NCBI GenBank assembly: GCA_038087015.1
Contig: JASBNA010000080.1
Location: 118,566-182,565 of the forward strand
DNA length: 64,000 nt
Direction: 5' to 3'
Source of the DNA: Cerrena zonata
Lineage: Eukaryota > Basidiomycota > Agaricomycetes > Polyporales > Cerrenaceae
A program made the translations under genes and the position numbers. The notes beneath the pieces were generated by a model that did no database searches, was not told where the DNA came from, and was given only the letters and a program-made list of their open reading frames with translations. Below are positions 22,543 to 35,338 of this stretch, in pieces. Each line of letters begins with the position of its first letter. The stretch's first letter is position 1.

Positions 22543-23263
22543 ATGTACTTGTTCACCAAAGCTGAGGCTGTTGAAGATGCTAATTTCTGTCAAATTGTGG
22601 CTTTGAATTCACCATGTGCTCATATAAAGGCTAAACACGATGGGGGTGCTGATTCTGCCAAGGCAATTGCTGACGATACTGCTGGGTTTGATTCGGAAGT
22701 CGTTGTAGCACGAGGGGCTAAGGTAATGATCACTCGAACTGTTTGGCAAGAAACTGATATGTTGTTTTTATTCATAAACAACCCATCTTACTTAAATATA
22801 CTCGGTACTCTAGGACTTGTAAATGGTGTGACTGGCACAATTGAAGATGTAATATGGCAAGAGGGCTCAGAACGATCGGATCTTCCCATTGCGGTCCTCG
22901 TTTCATGCAAAACATACTCGGGACCAACTCTCTGGCATACGGAACCTCAACTTGGCTTCCCAGCTGGTATCCCTGTTATCCCGATTACTGCCATCAGATC
23001 AACCTCTGAGTAAATCAAAGACGATCTCAAGAACTCAGCTACCTCTTCGACTTGCATAGGCTGTCACTGTGCTTAAATCACAAGGGTTAACTCTCCCTCG
23101 TACTCGCATTGGCTTAGGTAATTCTGAATTTTGCTCAGGTCTCACTTTTGTTGCTCTTTCTCGGGAAAAAAGTCTCAAGGACATCTCACTAGTAGATAAT
23201 GTAAACTACAGCAGGGTTCAGAAACTTGGAGGAAAAGGTTTACAACTTCGACTAGATGATTAG
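22543..23263 (+). pseudogene. Helitron/PIF1-like helicase C-terminal remnant
   Basis: Frame 22543-23013 has AVEDANFCQIVALNSPCAHI, VVARGAKVMITRTVWQ, LGLVNGVTGTIEDVIW and LPIAVLVS, the C-terminal helicase block of PIF1-like Helitron proteins ('KGARVMLT...GLVNGAxGTV...LPIAVLV'). After a frame change near 23015-23060 the last motif follows at 23069-23263: SGLTFVALSREKSLKDI. The N-terminal half with the Walker motifs is absent. It is a fragment of a rolling-circle transposon's helicase and does not encode a working protein. Confidence 0.75.
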
Positions 23264-25300
23264 ACATGCCGTTGACCCCAATAAATGCTGTTTTTTCGAT
23301 TTGTAAGCAACTGAAACTACGAAGCGAGTCCACGGTCCTGACAAGTCATACAGGAAGGTATCATGATGTTGATGTCGCACTTGACCAACACGAGAAGGGA
23401 GTAGTAGAGACTACGGATCGAGAAATCGGTAGAGGTTGCGAGAGGATCCGGAGAGACGAGCAGAAGTAGGTGGGTCGTCGGGTGTGCTTGGAGTGCTTGG
23501 GTGCTTGTTAGATGGATTGTAGGAGATTATACCGAAAGACTGGCTGGTAGGGGGGGTATTGGACTATGCAAACTGCACAGGCTTTCGCGTAGGTAGAGCA
23601 GACGGGATCGATACGCGCATGAGCGACATGTCGATATCGAATGTGTCAAACGTCCTCATAGACATATACAAGTCTAGTGTAAGTCAACGCACCAGCTATC
23701 TACCTTTAGCAACTAGTATTTGCGAAAACGTACCTGATCGGACGGTCGTCTCGTGACACTGTTGCTCTCTGATGCCACTTTATGATCACCGCAATGTGGA
23801 TAGAAGGTTATGTCAGTCTCCAATAACGGTCCCCTCACGATAGTCAGCAGATCTATACAGTGTGATGTAAGTAAGACCTCCTACCCTATCGACCGGGTAC
23901 TAATGAGAACGTTTACATCCCTCGGCGGAGCTGTTTAATAGAGTAGGATGGGTTTGTCGGCGACCTGTCACTCGAAATAGAGTGAAAGAGATGGCCTAGC
24001 CAAGGCGAGGTACCGAAATACGGATCGAGGGATGATGTCGAGGTGTCAGAAGTGGGATGAGATGATGAGCTATTGTGAGCCTAACGCCCTGGACAAGGAG
24101 ACATTACCGTCACAAGCAATAGTAGAGCTGTGACATAAGGAATACTCCTAGGTTCTAGATATCCAGACTCGACCTGATACTGTAATATATACGTCAGTGA
24201 GGGTTGACTATACCGACTCCCGATAGCACTAATGGGAGACACTCACGAGACATTTTCCCTTGGGTACCACTAGAATTTCGGTTCAGACCACTAACTCAAA
24301 TTGTTCTTATAGTCAAATTTTCTCCACTCGCTCGGCAGCCTACACACCCCTGTCGACAATCTCGGACTCGGACGCATATGCTACCTTTGTTCGTGGAATA
24401 ACCTCTGCAACGGAGTCACTGATATCCATGACTCTTCGAAGTGTAGGCTGATCGAATACGAGCCATAACATCCCTATCTAGATGTGGTAGTGAGCGAGTG
24501 GAAGGTTTCGTATTGAAACTCTGGAGGTAGCGCTGGAGATCTGTTAAGACTTCGGTAGAGGTAGTGATGGAATGAGGGATACAGAAGTTTGTGTATCGAG
24601 AAGCAGGTCAGGCGAGGTAATTACTAGTATGAGATGGGACAGAGGGTGAGTCCGAGCCAAGCGAGAACGGATGTGTATCTGTGAGTAGAAGAGAGCCAAA
24701 GTATGAACAGTTGCGACGAACCTTCGACAAGCTCCCATCATATGATACCGCCGCTGTTCTTTTACTTCTCTAAGTTTATCGTGAGGAGCCATAACCCATA
24801 CACCTTCGACTGCGGCGACAGCATATTTGAATCGATCCTCCTATCCGGTACTAATAGCTAAGTCCGAGAGAGAACAATAACCTGTTGTCGTAAGAGAGCC
24901 ACTTGGAGTGAGGGCTAGACGGTTGTTTGAGAAGGAGACCACCGTAATGACCGGTGAGAATTGGTTGCATGGTTGACAGAAGAGTAGTGTCGGAATGATA
25001 GTGGGCGAAGTAGTAGGGTTGCCGTATTGACTCAGAAGGTACTGTAGGCATTTAACCGATGATACTATTGGTAGCAGATGAGGTCTGCGGAGAAGTGCGG
25101 TCTACTTGGGCGAGAAAACCCATCTATAAGACGCACGAATACACGGCTCGAGTATAATGCTAGAACTAGCAGAGACAAGGGAAGATGACAGTAGTCGATC
25201 ACCATCACTTAGTACTTATGTACTTATGTAGTACTGAGTTGTTGAAGGTTAGTTAGAACGGCTTCAACTACGATCGACTTTGGCTCGGCCCAGGCCGAGT
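23264..25300. other. No recognised gene; possible decayed minus-strand exons
   Basis: Minus-strand frames at 24851-25051 and 24544-24792 look coding-like. An exon with RFKYAVAAVEGVWVM and YHMMGACRRFVATVHTLALF would follow a GT-AG intron from about 24880 to 24834. I cannot assign a family, and frames break downstream. GC is normal for the window, unlike the AT-rich blocks. Confidence 0.3.
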
Positions 25301-27852
25301 TTACGAACCAACCAGATCCTCGTCGATTATAGACTCAAATCTCATATCTCAAACCCCAGCATCGACGATATCCTGAGGAATCTCCTACTTGTACATGTGT
25401 ACGCCTCTCAGCCCTTGAATGTTTCTAACCAAAAATGGACTGAGCATCAGCATTTTCACACATTTTTCCTCTGACCTTTCCCGCCCTTTCCATGACCTCT
25501 CAGCGCCTCTGAGAGACACAGAAAGTCGAGAGGCAGTCAAAGGCATTTAGTAGGTTCCATTTTGCGAGGCACAGTGGAGACCATTCAAAGTCCATTCAAA
25601 GGCAATAGTCCAGAGGCATAGAGTCATTTCTGAGGAGGCTGCAGTCACAGTGCAATCAAATAAAATAATGCATTAAATATATTTTCAATACAATCCATAC
25701 AAGAACTATTACCAAAGTTTGAAGTTACATATTTTAGTCTATTACAAATGGTGAGAATGTCACAACAGTATCCTCTCTTCCAAGAATCCCTACCATCCTA
25801 ATTCCCTCCCACTGCCAGTGCGGTGGCAAGCTATCAGTGTGTTATTTACCACAGTGAAGGGGGCAGATGTCTTTCAGCACAGAATGTTCTTAGCCCCCTA
25901 GAAAGCAAATCTTATGAGCACCAGTGGTTAACTAGGGATGTGGTGTAGACTCACCTGGATACTCAGACATCTATCCTGAACATAATGACTGTTCCTATGC
26001 TAAAAGACAACGAACAAGTCTTGCAAACACTACAGAGAGGGGACGGCAGAGGGAGGATTGACATATTTAGCTGCAGGTCTGTCATTGCATAAGCAGAAAC
26101 TAACTACCTGCGGCGCAGTCAGAGAGTACTAGTTAGGACAGCAAAGATGAGGCTTACGCAGATTTCGCGTCGCAAAATGAACGTGGTTCGGGTCGTTGGA
26201 AGCTGAAACAGATGGTCAGGACAAGACAATGAGAATCAAGGTGATGCATGTCATTACTATGCTCACCTTTGAGCCCAGCTCCCCTCCTCCTATTCCTTTT
26301 CCATACATGCACATTGGGCGGCACCTCACAGGGGGATACCTCAGCAATGTGAGACACTCACCTAAATTTGGCACTACCTTTGAACCCATGACTCCTACAG
26401 TAGCAGCCATTGTTATGTTCAACGTCACCAAATTGACAAGATTCAATCTGAACAAACTCACCGAAGTATACATGATACGTGTGCATGGGAATGGTATATT
26501 ACTACCACACAAGCCTCGATGGTAGCTAAGAAAGGAAGTGGTAGCTAGAGAACAGTGAACATTGAGCAGGCAGGAAACAAACCCGTTAGCAAGTAGTGGG
26601 GCACTAAGTACAAGAGTGAGTTTGAACAGCGTTAGTGACCTTGTTTAAGTTGGCAACGCAACGAACGCAATGCACGTGCGTTGTGACGCGTGACATGAGT
26701 AACTCAACTCGAAACTTCTCCACCGATTCTGATTCGACTGAATGTTCGCTTTCGTGTTCAAGCTTCAAGCTTTGAGTTCAATGTTGACCAACTTGTTATT
26801 GAGGCTCATACTATGCCTTGAAAATGGTCCTCTCCATTCCGCCTCTTCTTTAAGCTTTTGTCGTTATCGTCGCCCCCGCCGCTCTCACACCTCCGCACAG
26901 CTCACCTCCAGGGTCCCTCCTTGAGAACGGCAACCTCCAGTAGCCTCAACTCAACACTTATAAGCATGAGCTGATCGTGCACATCAGCTCACCTTTATTC
27001 TCTGCTGCTAAGACTCAAACATAACCTCAAAAGGCAACAAGCTTATTGTCATCGCCTCCATCCCCTCCAGGAGCACTGTGTTCTGATTTTTTGCTCTAGC
27101 TAGATGACTGCGTGACTATTACGGCTCTTAAGTGCCTCGTTCCCCTTCCCTCTCGCGTCTCCTCGCTTACATTGACAACATGCAAAGGACGAAATAGGTA
27201 TCCTCTCATCATTCCCGCATCGATGAACTGACCATAATCCCCCCCCTTTCGATTACAAGCATATCCCTCATGGCCTTTTGACTGGTCTAGCACAAGAGGC
27301 ATCAAACTGGATCCTCCAGCCATCACCTAGACCAACGTTATGCACAACTGAAGCAGCATTGATCGAAAGATGGAGAGAGGCCACCATGCCATCTCTCTGC
27401 GTCTCTGCAACCCACGAACACAGTAAACTGCCGATATGAGTCACCGACCATGAAAGAGTCGGCTAGGAATGCGACAGACGGGGAAACAAAGTACGTTATA
27501 GACATTTGTTATCTCGTTTGCGTTGCTTCAGGCGACCACCATTGGTGGTCAGTTGTATCTACGGTATTTGGGTGCTATGTTTTGTCGTTCTATACATGCA
27601 GAGTTTTGTGGGAGAAGGGATGACTCATCGCTCTACAATCTATTTGGTAGACTACCTCTAGTTTTGAGTAAAATTCTAATAATACTTACCTGTAGTATGC
27701 CTTCGAGTCTCCCTGTACTCCGAAGTACCTTTGGCACCTTTGTGCCTTTGGTCCTCCCATCAAATTCATATGTGAAAGGTTGAGAGGGCGTGGGAGGACC
27801 GTTAGAGGCCATCAAAGGTCAGAGTAAAAATGTGTAGAATTGCTGATGGCCA
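25301..27852. other. Long stretch without a recognisable gene
   Basis: Short frames on both strands (for example 26196-26525 plus, 27096-27326 minus) have no motif I can name. Nothing else is supported here. Confidence 0.35.
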
Positions 27853-28042
27853 TTTTTCCCACTGGGTTTTGCTATGGATTGAGTTTCTCTGAGATCTCAC
27901 CAGAGAAAGGAAAGTGTCGACACGAGGGATGGGTAGAGTGGTACGGGGGACTGGGTGTGCCTATCTAAGTAACTATCGTAGTCGTGTGTAATTGTAGACC
28001 TTAGCGCGGGTATCTGCAGTTATATTGCGGCTGAAACAATAC
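27853..28042 (+). repeat. Copia-type LTR-like repeat, copy A
   Basis: It starts TTTTTCCCACTGGGTTTTGC, continues through GGATGGGTAGAG, CCTATCTAAGTAACT and TGTAGACCT, and ends at CAAT in TGAAACAATACACTCAC. The same words in the same order and spacing occur at 57817-58008. The pattern resembles Copia 3' ends and LTRs. A (CACT)n run follows. Confidence 0.55.
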
Positions 28043-31000
28043 ACTCACTCACTCACTCACTCGTCAGAAAAATGGGTGCCAAGTTGGACCTCGCGAGAGT
28101 TAACTGACACTAGCATTTAGCGCTTGAGGCAAATCGGGTGTCTCTAGTTGGACCTGGAGATGCTTGCTCTAAATCGAGCAAGAATATTGCAAGGTATCGG
28201 AATTGTGCGATGGGTCGCTAGTGTCTCGGAACCGATCCAGGGTATCGGAACCAACCCTAGAGAGTCGGAATACAAGTGTCTCGGAACGTGTCTAGTTGGC
28301 CCGGGAGATACTTGCTCTACGCTGCCAACCCTGCGAAACCTGGGTCATACATCAGGTGTTCGGTTACATGATCAGTCAGCTTGGGCTCAGACAAATTGCC
28401 AGCAAGATTATATATTATGATATTATCAAGTGCTACACATACTTGTACATGTTCATGTAGAGGTTTTGAACTGTGCTCCTCCGCTGCCGGTGGGCACTGG
28501 CAGCTCTGTCGCACGGTTCCAGCCTGGCAGTGCTACATATTCCCTTGCTGGCCTACTTGGCGAGCATGTCGATCTCCATGCATTTGTATATTTTCCTTCT
28601 CCTTCGTGACACTGATTTCCACATGGGCGGGCAAGGTTAGAAACATGGTTGTACTTACCTTGTTATACTTAAACTTCAATATTGTGGAAAGTACTGTTAT
28701 TATTCTTAGACAAATACATTATTATACCTAAAATAGTGACATAGGATGAATTACCCAGTAGCATTACTTACCACAAATATTGAACATTTATGCATGAAAG
28801 AATGAGTAGCATTAAACAGAAATATTATTAAGTTAAATAAAAGACTTGGGGGTTGGGACCATGTGCTCCATCCTCCACTTGATATATATACACTCCAGTA
28901 TGGAACCCCTAGGAACTTAAAAGAAGTACTGGAGGAAAATACGGAAATTTCGAGATAATTCTTCGAAATGTTCAGCTTGAAACCGAGCGGGGGCCCTGAT
29001 TCCCGTCCCAAGAGCCGAGTGCGGTGGTGGGGTGCGACCTCTAACGGCTGGGTACGAGACCACAATCAGATTGCTCAGTTGACTACCAAAAAGGGGCCGA
29101 CCCCTCTTATGTATATGTATATGGATGGATGGATGGATGGATGGATGGATGGATGGATGGATGGATGGTCGGATGGATGGATTGGAAGCTCGTTAATATA
29201 AGATACATTGGCGTCTCTGTGGGTCTCAGCTTCACGCTGTAATATCATCGGAGCGGTATAATATGCATGTTAGACTCATACAGATGGATTTCGTGGTAAA
29301 ACTAGACGTTCCACATTTTGACATGCTCGCAGCTGAATTCACGCTTTCATCCCTTCGACCATCTTCTTTGCTCAGACATAGAGTCAAACCTCTATAGCTT
29401 ATCTGTATCCTTGCTCAAAGTGTGCACCCTAAGAAGTCTCAGGGCCTGATGACTAGGTAACTATCCAAGACGTGGCTATTGTCTCGCTCGGCATTGGAAC
29501 TTGAACGATCAACTTGGTCGCTTTACCATCCCATTTAAAGAAAGGAGACTTGTCGGGTTTTTCGGCCGTAGGTAAGTACATTATTATATCGTTAATATAT
29601 TGGACTTACATTCCCATACGCGTTATTGTGGCTCTTCAGTACAATACATCATCTCAGAGGTATGTTTTATTGGTACCATCACATTGACAACAAGTGTCAA
29701 TTCACCCAATGTTCACACTCACCAGGTCCATCTCCAGGTTTTCTGCCCTTCACGCTATATGATTATTGTTCTAAGGTCCATCATCAATATTCTTTGACTC
29801 CAATGTTCGCTTGTGTATGTTATACATATTCCTATCTGGACTCTAGAGATGACACTCGCTGACATCGTCTCTAGGAAAACACTCTTCCTGACTTAGGTAA
29901 CTCGTGTTTGATGGGTTGAGGTACAAAATTCACCATCAAACTAAGGAATGCAGTACATGTTAGTTTCAACATCGAACATTCAGCTCATGCTAGTTTGATC
30001 AGAATCGTTACTTTTATACTTTGTACTCTTACATCAAATCTTTGTATGATATTATCATTATGGCAATATACACATTGGGCCCCAGTATCATTACTGTCGG
30101 CAGCACTACATCATCAAGCAGCCACCATGCTCACAGAGCAAGTACAGAGATGGACAGGGTCTGACCAAATTACATTGGGGATATGTGACAAAGCTCACAT
30201 AATAGTCTATACAGTTGAGATCCTTCACAGGTTTAAACAAGGTCTGAATTATATGGAGTGCGGATAAGAGAGGGGTATTGAGCGGTACTGACTCGAAACC
30301 TATTGTTGTTTCTTAATATGTGTGACATCTGGACGACAACACTCGCATCTCTGCGCGCGAGTATACCACTCTCCATCAAAACTCTGAAAATCAGCTCAGC
30401 CCGGGCTGGCGGTGTAATCGAGCAAGAATCCCTTATTCCATGCATTGCGAAAGTTACAAAATAAGCTTGCCAAGGAAGTCATACTTTGAGCATACATCGA
30501 CATCGGGGGACAGATTTTACACCAATGGACTTACACACATATTTTACTTGGTAAATTATTTTCAAACCAATAAGTACACAAATGAGGCTAACTTTATTCA
30601 GAATTGGGCAAATCCCATTTCTCAGAAACAGCCTTTTATTGTCACCATAGGTATTGAATGTGTATATAAGCCCTTCAAAACCATTTCAATAACAGTAGGT
30701 ATAACAGGTTGGATCATAACAATGTTGAGAATTGAGAATCGGCTTGTCCACATTATCTGGATTGAGGGTACCATGGACAAGAAGAGTAGAACACAAGTAG
30801 AAGCATGACAGTAACTGTACTCCTTCACCCTACATGCCCGCCTTCGATCGCTATGATGCCCAAGTCAAAGCCTAGAATTGTTCGGAGCGCATCAGTGAGA
30901 GACTTTATGAAAGCACATAATGAACATACAATGTGTCACTATGGTCGATCGCTGCACATGCAAACATCTGATGTCGGGATTTGGATCGTGTCTGTAGACG

Positions 31001-31059
31001 ATGAGCAGTAGAGAGCCCGGAGCGCCCTCAAGGAGGGGAGCCTAGATTAATAAAGAGAT
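28043..31059. other. Repeat-rich region without recognisable genes
   Basis: Contains a diverged direct repeat (TAGTTGGACCTGGAGATGCT near 28147 and TAGTTGGCCCGGGAGATACT near 28292), the ATGG microsatellite, and only short frames. No domain recognised. Confidence 0.4.
29121..29182. repeat. (ATGG)n microsatellite
   Basis: About fifteen ATGG units with one interruption (GTCGG near 29168). Confidence 0.95.
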
Positions 31060-32060
31060 CTAGAGGTACAAAAATGTAGTAAAACAGACGCACGGTGTAT
31101 ATGTTGACCGGCTGTCGATCAGAAACGGGTCCTCCAACATTTGTGAACTAGTGCCTTCCCCGATAGGCCACAAGAACAATCCCAGGAGCGTGTTGTCAAC
31201 CTGATGCAGAAATGGGAGCAGAATATCGTGCATCGCCTCGATCGCACTCCGTAGTCTCGAGTCGTCCACTAACAACCAGTGTCGCATGATACGAGAAACC
31301 TCTCCACCAACACAAGACATATATCCAGCAGATAGGCTACCTGGGCTGCAAGGTACAAAGAAGTCCGCCGCCCATGCAAGATAGCTAGCTATCGCACGGA
31401 AGGCACGGCCGGGATGTGTTTTAGTCTGGTCCGTTGCCTCAATCACACTCCATAAGATCAGTTGGAGCTAAGTCACATCAGCTAATCAGTCTTTAAACAA
31501 TGCCACAGACAATACACACAGTGACTATCAAGAAACCTCTACAAATAAGAGTGGAAAGGCACTTCAGTCGGAATGCATCTAAAAACACATGATGATGCAT
31601 ACCGATGCGACAAGACTAGTGAGGAATTACACGCCCCGAAGAAGCCACGCTGATGGGAGACACTCGTGATGAGAACGCAAGAAAGTGAAAGGCTGTTCGT
31701 CGTACGTCGTGGAGACTCCAAGGCGGTGGAGAGACAACAGAACATCGACGAAGTTGATGCGATAGGCGGCATTAAACGTTGGCCTCCACATTACAACGAT
31801 GTTTTGACAACATTCTTGCAGCTAGAAACCACCCTGAGGAAACTACTCGAAGTATCGAGGAGCTTCCGACAGAGGGCCTGGAGGATCAAGGTGAAGTGCA
31901 GCAGTGCCTTCTCTTGCCTTCCGGGCCTTAAGGCATTGAACAGGGCGCTAACAGTTTCCCACGCTACTGGTAACTCAAATAGGTCGAAACAGTTTCCATA
32001 AGACCGGCTCAAGTGGACTGGGCTAGAGGGAGACTGCAAAAAGTTACTTCTTTCTGAGAT
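31060..32060 (-). CDS. Possible hypothetical gene, minus strand
   Basis: Several minus-strand frames have a strongly coding-like, helical composition. These are FELPVAWETVSALFNALRPG with LLHFTLILQALCRKLL (about 31860-31990), NAAYRINFVDVLLSLHRLGV with TTYDEQPFTFLRSHHECL (about 31650-31775), and FRAIASYLAWAADFFVPCSP with WLLVDDSRLRSAIEAMHDIL (31060-31446). The junctions do not resolve into clean introns in my reading, and I recognise no family. An opposing plus frame (31666-32001) exists but looks less natural. Confidence 0.35.
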
Positions 32061-32793
32061 TCCGAGTCCCTTTGGTGAGACATTTGCAGTCCCACTGCCA
32101 CATTTACAGTCCACAATAATTAAGTGAAAATATAATATAATTACCATATCGGGCAACTCACCTAGAAAGAAAGCGAGTGAAATAAGCTGTTAGCGGGGTG
32201 TGAAAGGTTATGAAAGGACACGAAAGCCGACGAACGGCAGGATAGATGGCAGGCAACTGGGACTGTAAATCTACCAGGTGCGAAATGTTTCGCACGTAAA
32301 GTTGGCTGAGAGCCCTGCCAAAATCACGTCCTTTCGAAACCACCGGAAGATTCGCAGTCCTAATGATGCGATTTACAGTCCTTTTCGGCTAACAGTGGCT
32401 GTAATTTGACACTGCCGCCCTATGAATGTCACTCATTCCTTCGCATTTTCAGGTGTTTCCTCTTCCTCTTATGGCTCAATTTTTATACATATCACACCTA
32501 CTAGTACATAGATAACAGAACACAACTTCTCCGAGCTAATCTGAGCCAATGTGGCCATTGAAATTCATCACCCAAATCTCGCTTTGGGAGCACTTCCCAA
32601 AAAGGCAACTACCTTGCTTTACTTATTCTCTTCGCTCAGCTAACTTAGCGCCTGCCAAATCTGGGTGAATTAACTTAGATTCATGTACATCAACTGGTAT
32701 CTATCGACTGATACTACCTCTAACTTTGCGTGATGGTACTCTCACTGCTATCTGACATTGCGCTCACTGTCATCTATGCATATGCCGACATTG

Positions 32794-33012
32794 TGTTGTC
32801 CACACCCGAACACTGTACCTGTACCCTCTCCGAGTCAGGCGTCGGATGCTTCCAGTTTGGGTGGTAGCGAGTCAAACGCGTAGTGTACATCGATGTAAAC
32901 TACAGCCTTATATATGGTACACTACCAGGAACGAGGGCAGAGGGGAAAACAGTAAAAACATGAAAGACCATTTTACCGATCTTATCTAATCGGGCGCGCG
33001 TGGATTCCAACA
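32794..33012 (-). mobile_element. Copia LTR (minus orientation)
   Basis: On the minus strand it begins TGTTGGAATCCACGCGCGCC directly after a purine-rich GTGTGGGGGTG tract. It has a TATA-like CCATATATAAGG about 115 bp in and probably ends GGACAACA near 32794. It lies about 80 bp downstream of the gag stop codon. The outer boundary is approximate. Confidence 0.6.
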
Positions 33013-33091
33013 CACCCCCACACGCGAGTACGACATATGAAAATAAAATAACGGAAAACATACGAAATTCAAAACATACACCCCCAGTTTC

Positions 33092-33835
33092 CTAGAAAGC
33101 AAAAGCAGCTACTTCATCTCCGGCATCCTTCTCCTTTCCCGACTCTGGGCAGTTCGACTTGTAGTGGCCCTTCTTGCCACAAAGGAAACAAGTGATCATC
33201 TCGAGCGGGGTTTTGCCTCGGGCCTTGCCATAGGCAGCCAAGGCGGCTTCACCCCCACTTCCGTACGTGGTGGAAGATTCCTGGCGGGACTCTTCGTTGA
33301 GGAGACGTTGAATGACATAGTCGAGGGTAAGGGTGCTCTCGGGGGTGGTGTCGAGGTTGACAACAAGGGTTTCGTAGGAGGAGGGAAGTCCATTCGTCAG
33401 GACAAGCATGGTATCTTCATCGTCAATTTTGGCGCCAACTTCGGTCAAAAGGAAAGTGGCACGGCGGACATCGGAAATCCAAGAGGCCATCGACTGCCCC
33501 TCGGACATACGCATATAGAAAAAGCGGCGGCGGAAAGCCATACGGGTACCAAATCCACGGGACTGGTAAATACTCTTGAGGTTGTCCCAAACCTCGGCAG
33601 CGGTGTCTTTACGGCAATGGGGAAGTTGGGAGGGTTCAACGTTCAGGATGATCTCGGCAAGACCCTCCTCAGCCTTCTTGATCCAGTTTCTCACCGCAGG
33701 GGTGTTAGTACCAGTAGGCTTCGGAGTCTTACCGGTGACGACATCGGCAACACCCTTTCGGACCAGTAAAGCATGCATGAACATACTCCACTCAGGATAG
33801 TTGGTCTCGTTCAACTTCGGAATAGTTGGGGCCAT
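33092..33835 (-). CDS. gag: Copia-type Gag polyprotein (UBN2 family), gag only
   Basis: An intact 247-aa frame. It begins MAPTIPKLNETNYPEWSMFM, the start of the Copia gag/UBN2 fold. RRRFFYMRMSEGQSMASWIS, LVLTNGLPSSYETLVVNLDT and YVIQRLLNEE follow. A CCHC knuckle, CFLCGKKGHYKSNC (residues about 216-229, Cx2Cx4Hx4C), lies near the end. It stops after AAFAF. No protease, integrase or reverse transcriptase follows; the purine tract and LTR begin about 60 bp downstream. Gag normally packages element RNA into virus-like particles. Reading-frame integrity without pol suggests a non-autonomous gag-only element or a retained gag gene. The leader upstream (33836-34350) has a duplicated 26-bp word. Confidence 0.85.
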   Translation of the reverse strand: MAPTIPKLNETNYPEWSMFMHALLVRKGVADVVTGKTPKPTGTNTPAVRNWIKKAEEGLAEIILNVEPSQLPHCRKDTAAEVWDNLKSIYQSRGFGTRMAFRRRFFYMRMSEGQSMASWISDVRRATFLLTEVGAKIDDEDTMLVLTNGLPSSYETLVVNLDTTPESTLTLDYVIQRLLNEESRQESSTTYGSGGEAALAAYGKARGKTPLEMITCFLCGKKGHYKSNCPESGKEKDAGDEVAAFAF

Positions 33836-34144
33836 CGTCGGTTCGAGGGGTTCGTGGGAAGATGTGGGCCGACTGCCGTTCTTGCGAATACAGCATCTTA
33901 ACAGACGTGCCCTGGTGGGGCCGAAGCCACCGCTTGCGCAACGATGTTCCCCGTTGTTTGCTGAACCCGCTCGCTGGCCTTAGTGGTCGTTCCCGCGCTG
34001 TCGACGATGACGTGCGATGATGATTGACTACGACTACGACTACGCTATTGTAACGACTCGACCCTGTTGTTTGACGAACCCGCGTAATTCCCTTTCCCCT
34101 TTGGTGGACCCGATCTAAACCCATCAAATCCGAACCCCTTGCAT

Positions 34145-34231
34145 GCTGTTGAGCTCGCCGAGAGCTGTATGCATAGACCGACCCTGTTTTTTCCGTGCCG
34201 TACTGTTGAGCTCGCCGAGAGCTGTATGCGC
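34145..34231. repeat. Duplicated 26-bp word in the gag leader
   Basis: TGTTGAGCTCGCCGAGAGCT followed by GTATGC occurs at 34145-34170 and again at about 34204-34229, spaced by about 59 bp. Each contains a GAGCTC...GAGAGCT near-palindrome. Confidence 0.75.
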
Positions 34232-34514
34232 CAACCACCCATTTTGCCGATCGAACTGTGCCGATTGATTTTCGCCTACCAGAGTCGAACTCATGCTGCT
34301 GATTGCTTCTTCAGGGAGTGATTGTTTCCCTATCCCTTGTTTCCCTTCCCTCGAATTCACCGCTCAGAGTCTTTGTGACATAGACCATTGTTTGGATATT
34401 GGAGGAGGATAGATCTTGGTTTGAGGGAGTGCTGCCACCGAGGCCGTGAAGTTGAGGACTTGGTATTTTCTTTTGTTTTTGTTTTTGTTGTCCATTGCTC
34501 TGCTCGAGGGAGTG

Positions 34515-34703
34515 TGTTGGAATCTTGGTAGTACGAGCGTCACAATGGCGTGAGCTTGTGATTGTGGAGATAGCCGGCACATTACCGGATTTAGTATATA
34601 AAGCGTAGACTACGATGTATGTACTCATCCGTTTGCATCAGAGCTCAACGATGCCAAACGTTTCCCCCGAATCAACGTCCCCCGACCGAACGTAATTCTA
34701 ACA
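34515..34703 (+). mobile_element. Copia LTR (plus orientation)
   Basis: TGTTGGAATCTTGGTAGTAC follows a purine tract, CTCGAGGGAGTG. A TATA box lies in TTTAGTATATAAAGC, and AATTCTAACA near 34703 is an inverted match to the start. It shares the terminal word and TATA layout with the minus-oriented LTR at 32794-33012. No coding part accompanies it on this strand. Confidence 0.55.
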
Positions 34704-34750
34704 TGTTCCCCACTCTCACTCCTTCCCATCCTCGCTTTAGCATCTCAGGT

Positions 34751-34780
34751 GAAAGCTACTCGACTCATCGAGTAGCTTTC
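34751..34780. repeat. Perfect 12-bp hairpin
   Basis: GAAAGCTACTCG, six-base loop ACTCAT, then CGAGTAGCTTTC. It lies about 50 bp beyond the plus-oriented LTR. Role unknown. Confidence 0.7.
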
Positions 34781-35338
34781 GTTTCGTTTCATTTCATTAC
34801 ATGCTTAGTACATGTGTCATGAACTGGCACACTCGCATCTGCCTAGCCTGACGTTCTATGGTACTGGGGAGGACTCAGGCGCATTCATCGTTATGCTCCA
34901 ACAACCTAGCCTGCACATCTGCAGCGAAACAGTCCCATGCACCGAACGGGAACAGGAGCGGTGGATAACGTGGTGGATAATGAAAGTCATTGGTGAGCAA
35001 ACCTAGTAGCTATAACCTTAGCTCAATAACTCATTGCTCAACCCGGAGTCGACGATAAGGCCATATCTCTAGTAGCGTATAACGTTTGTATTTCAGTATC
35101 TATCTTGTACAGATGCTTTCGATATCGTAGCACAAAAGAATAATATAATAGAATTATCAGAATTATCAGCTCGATACAAGCCTGGTGATGATATAATTAG
35201 GAACATCACGTATAAGTACTAGAGGCAGAACGAAGGTATTATACTGCTCTTTTGGTAGCATATTGTTGACCGATACACCTTTTAACTCCATCCATAACAT
35301 ATCTATTGTTGCAAAGTCTATTGTGATCTTAACGGCGA
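34781..35338. other. Spacer, nothing recognised
   Basis: No ORF or repeat of note. Confidence 0.4.

Noticed and set aside
28020..28065. CACT run considered as a CRISPR-like or regulatory repeat
   Set aside because: Four-base simple repeat without spacers.
29121..29182. GWMD-type repeat peptide
   Set aside because: Simply the ATGG microsatellite read in frame.
33164..33769. 201-codon plus ORF
   Set aside because: Antisense shadow of the intact gag frame; no motif.
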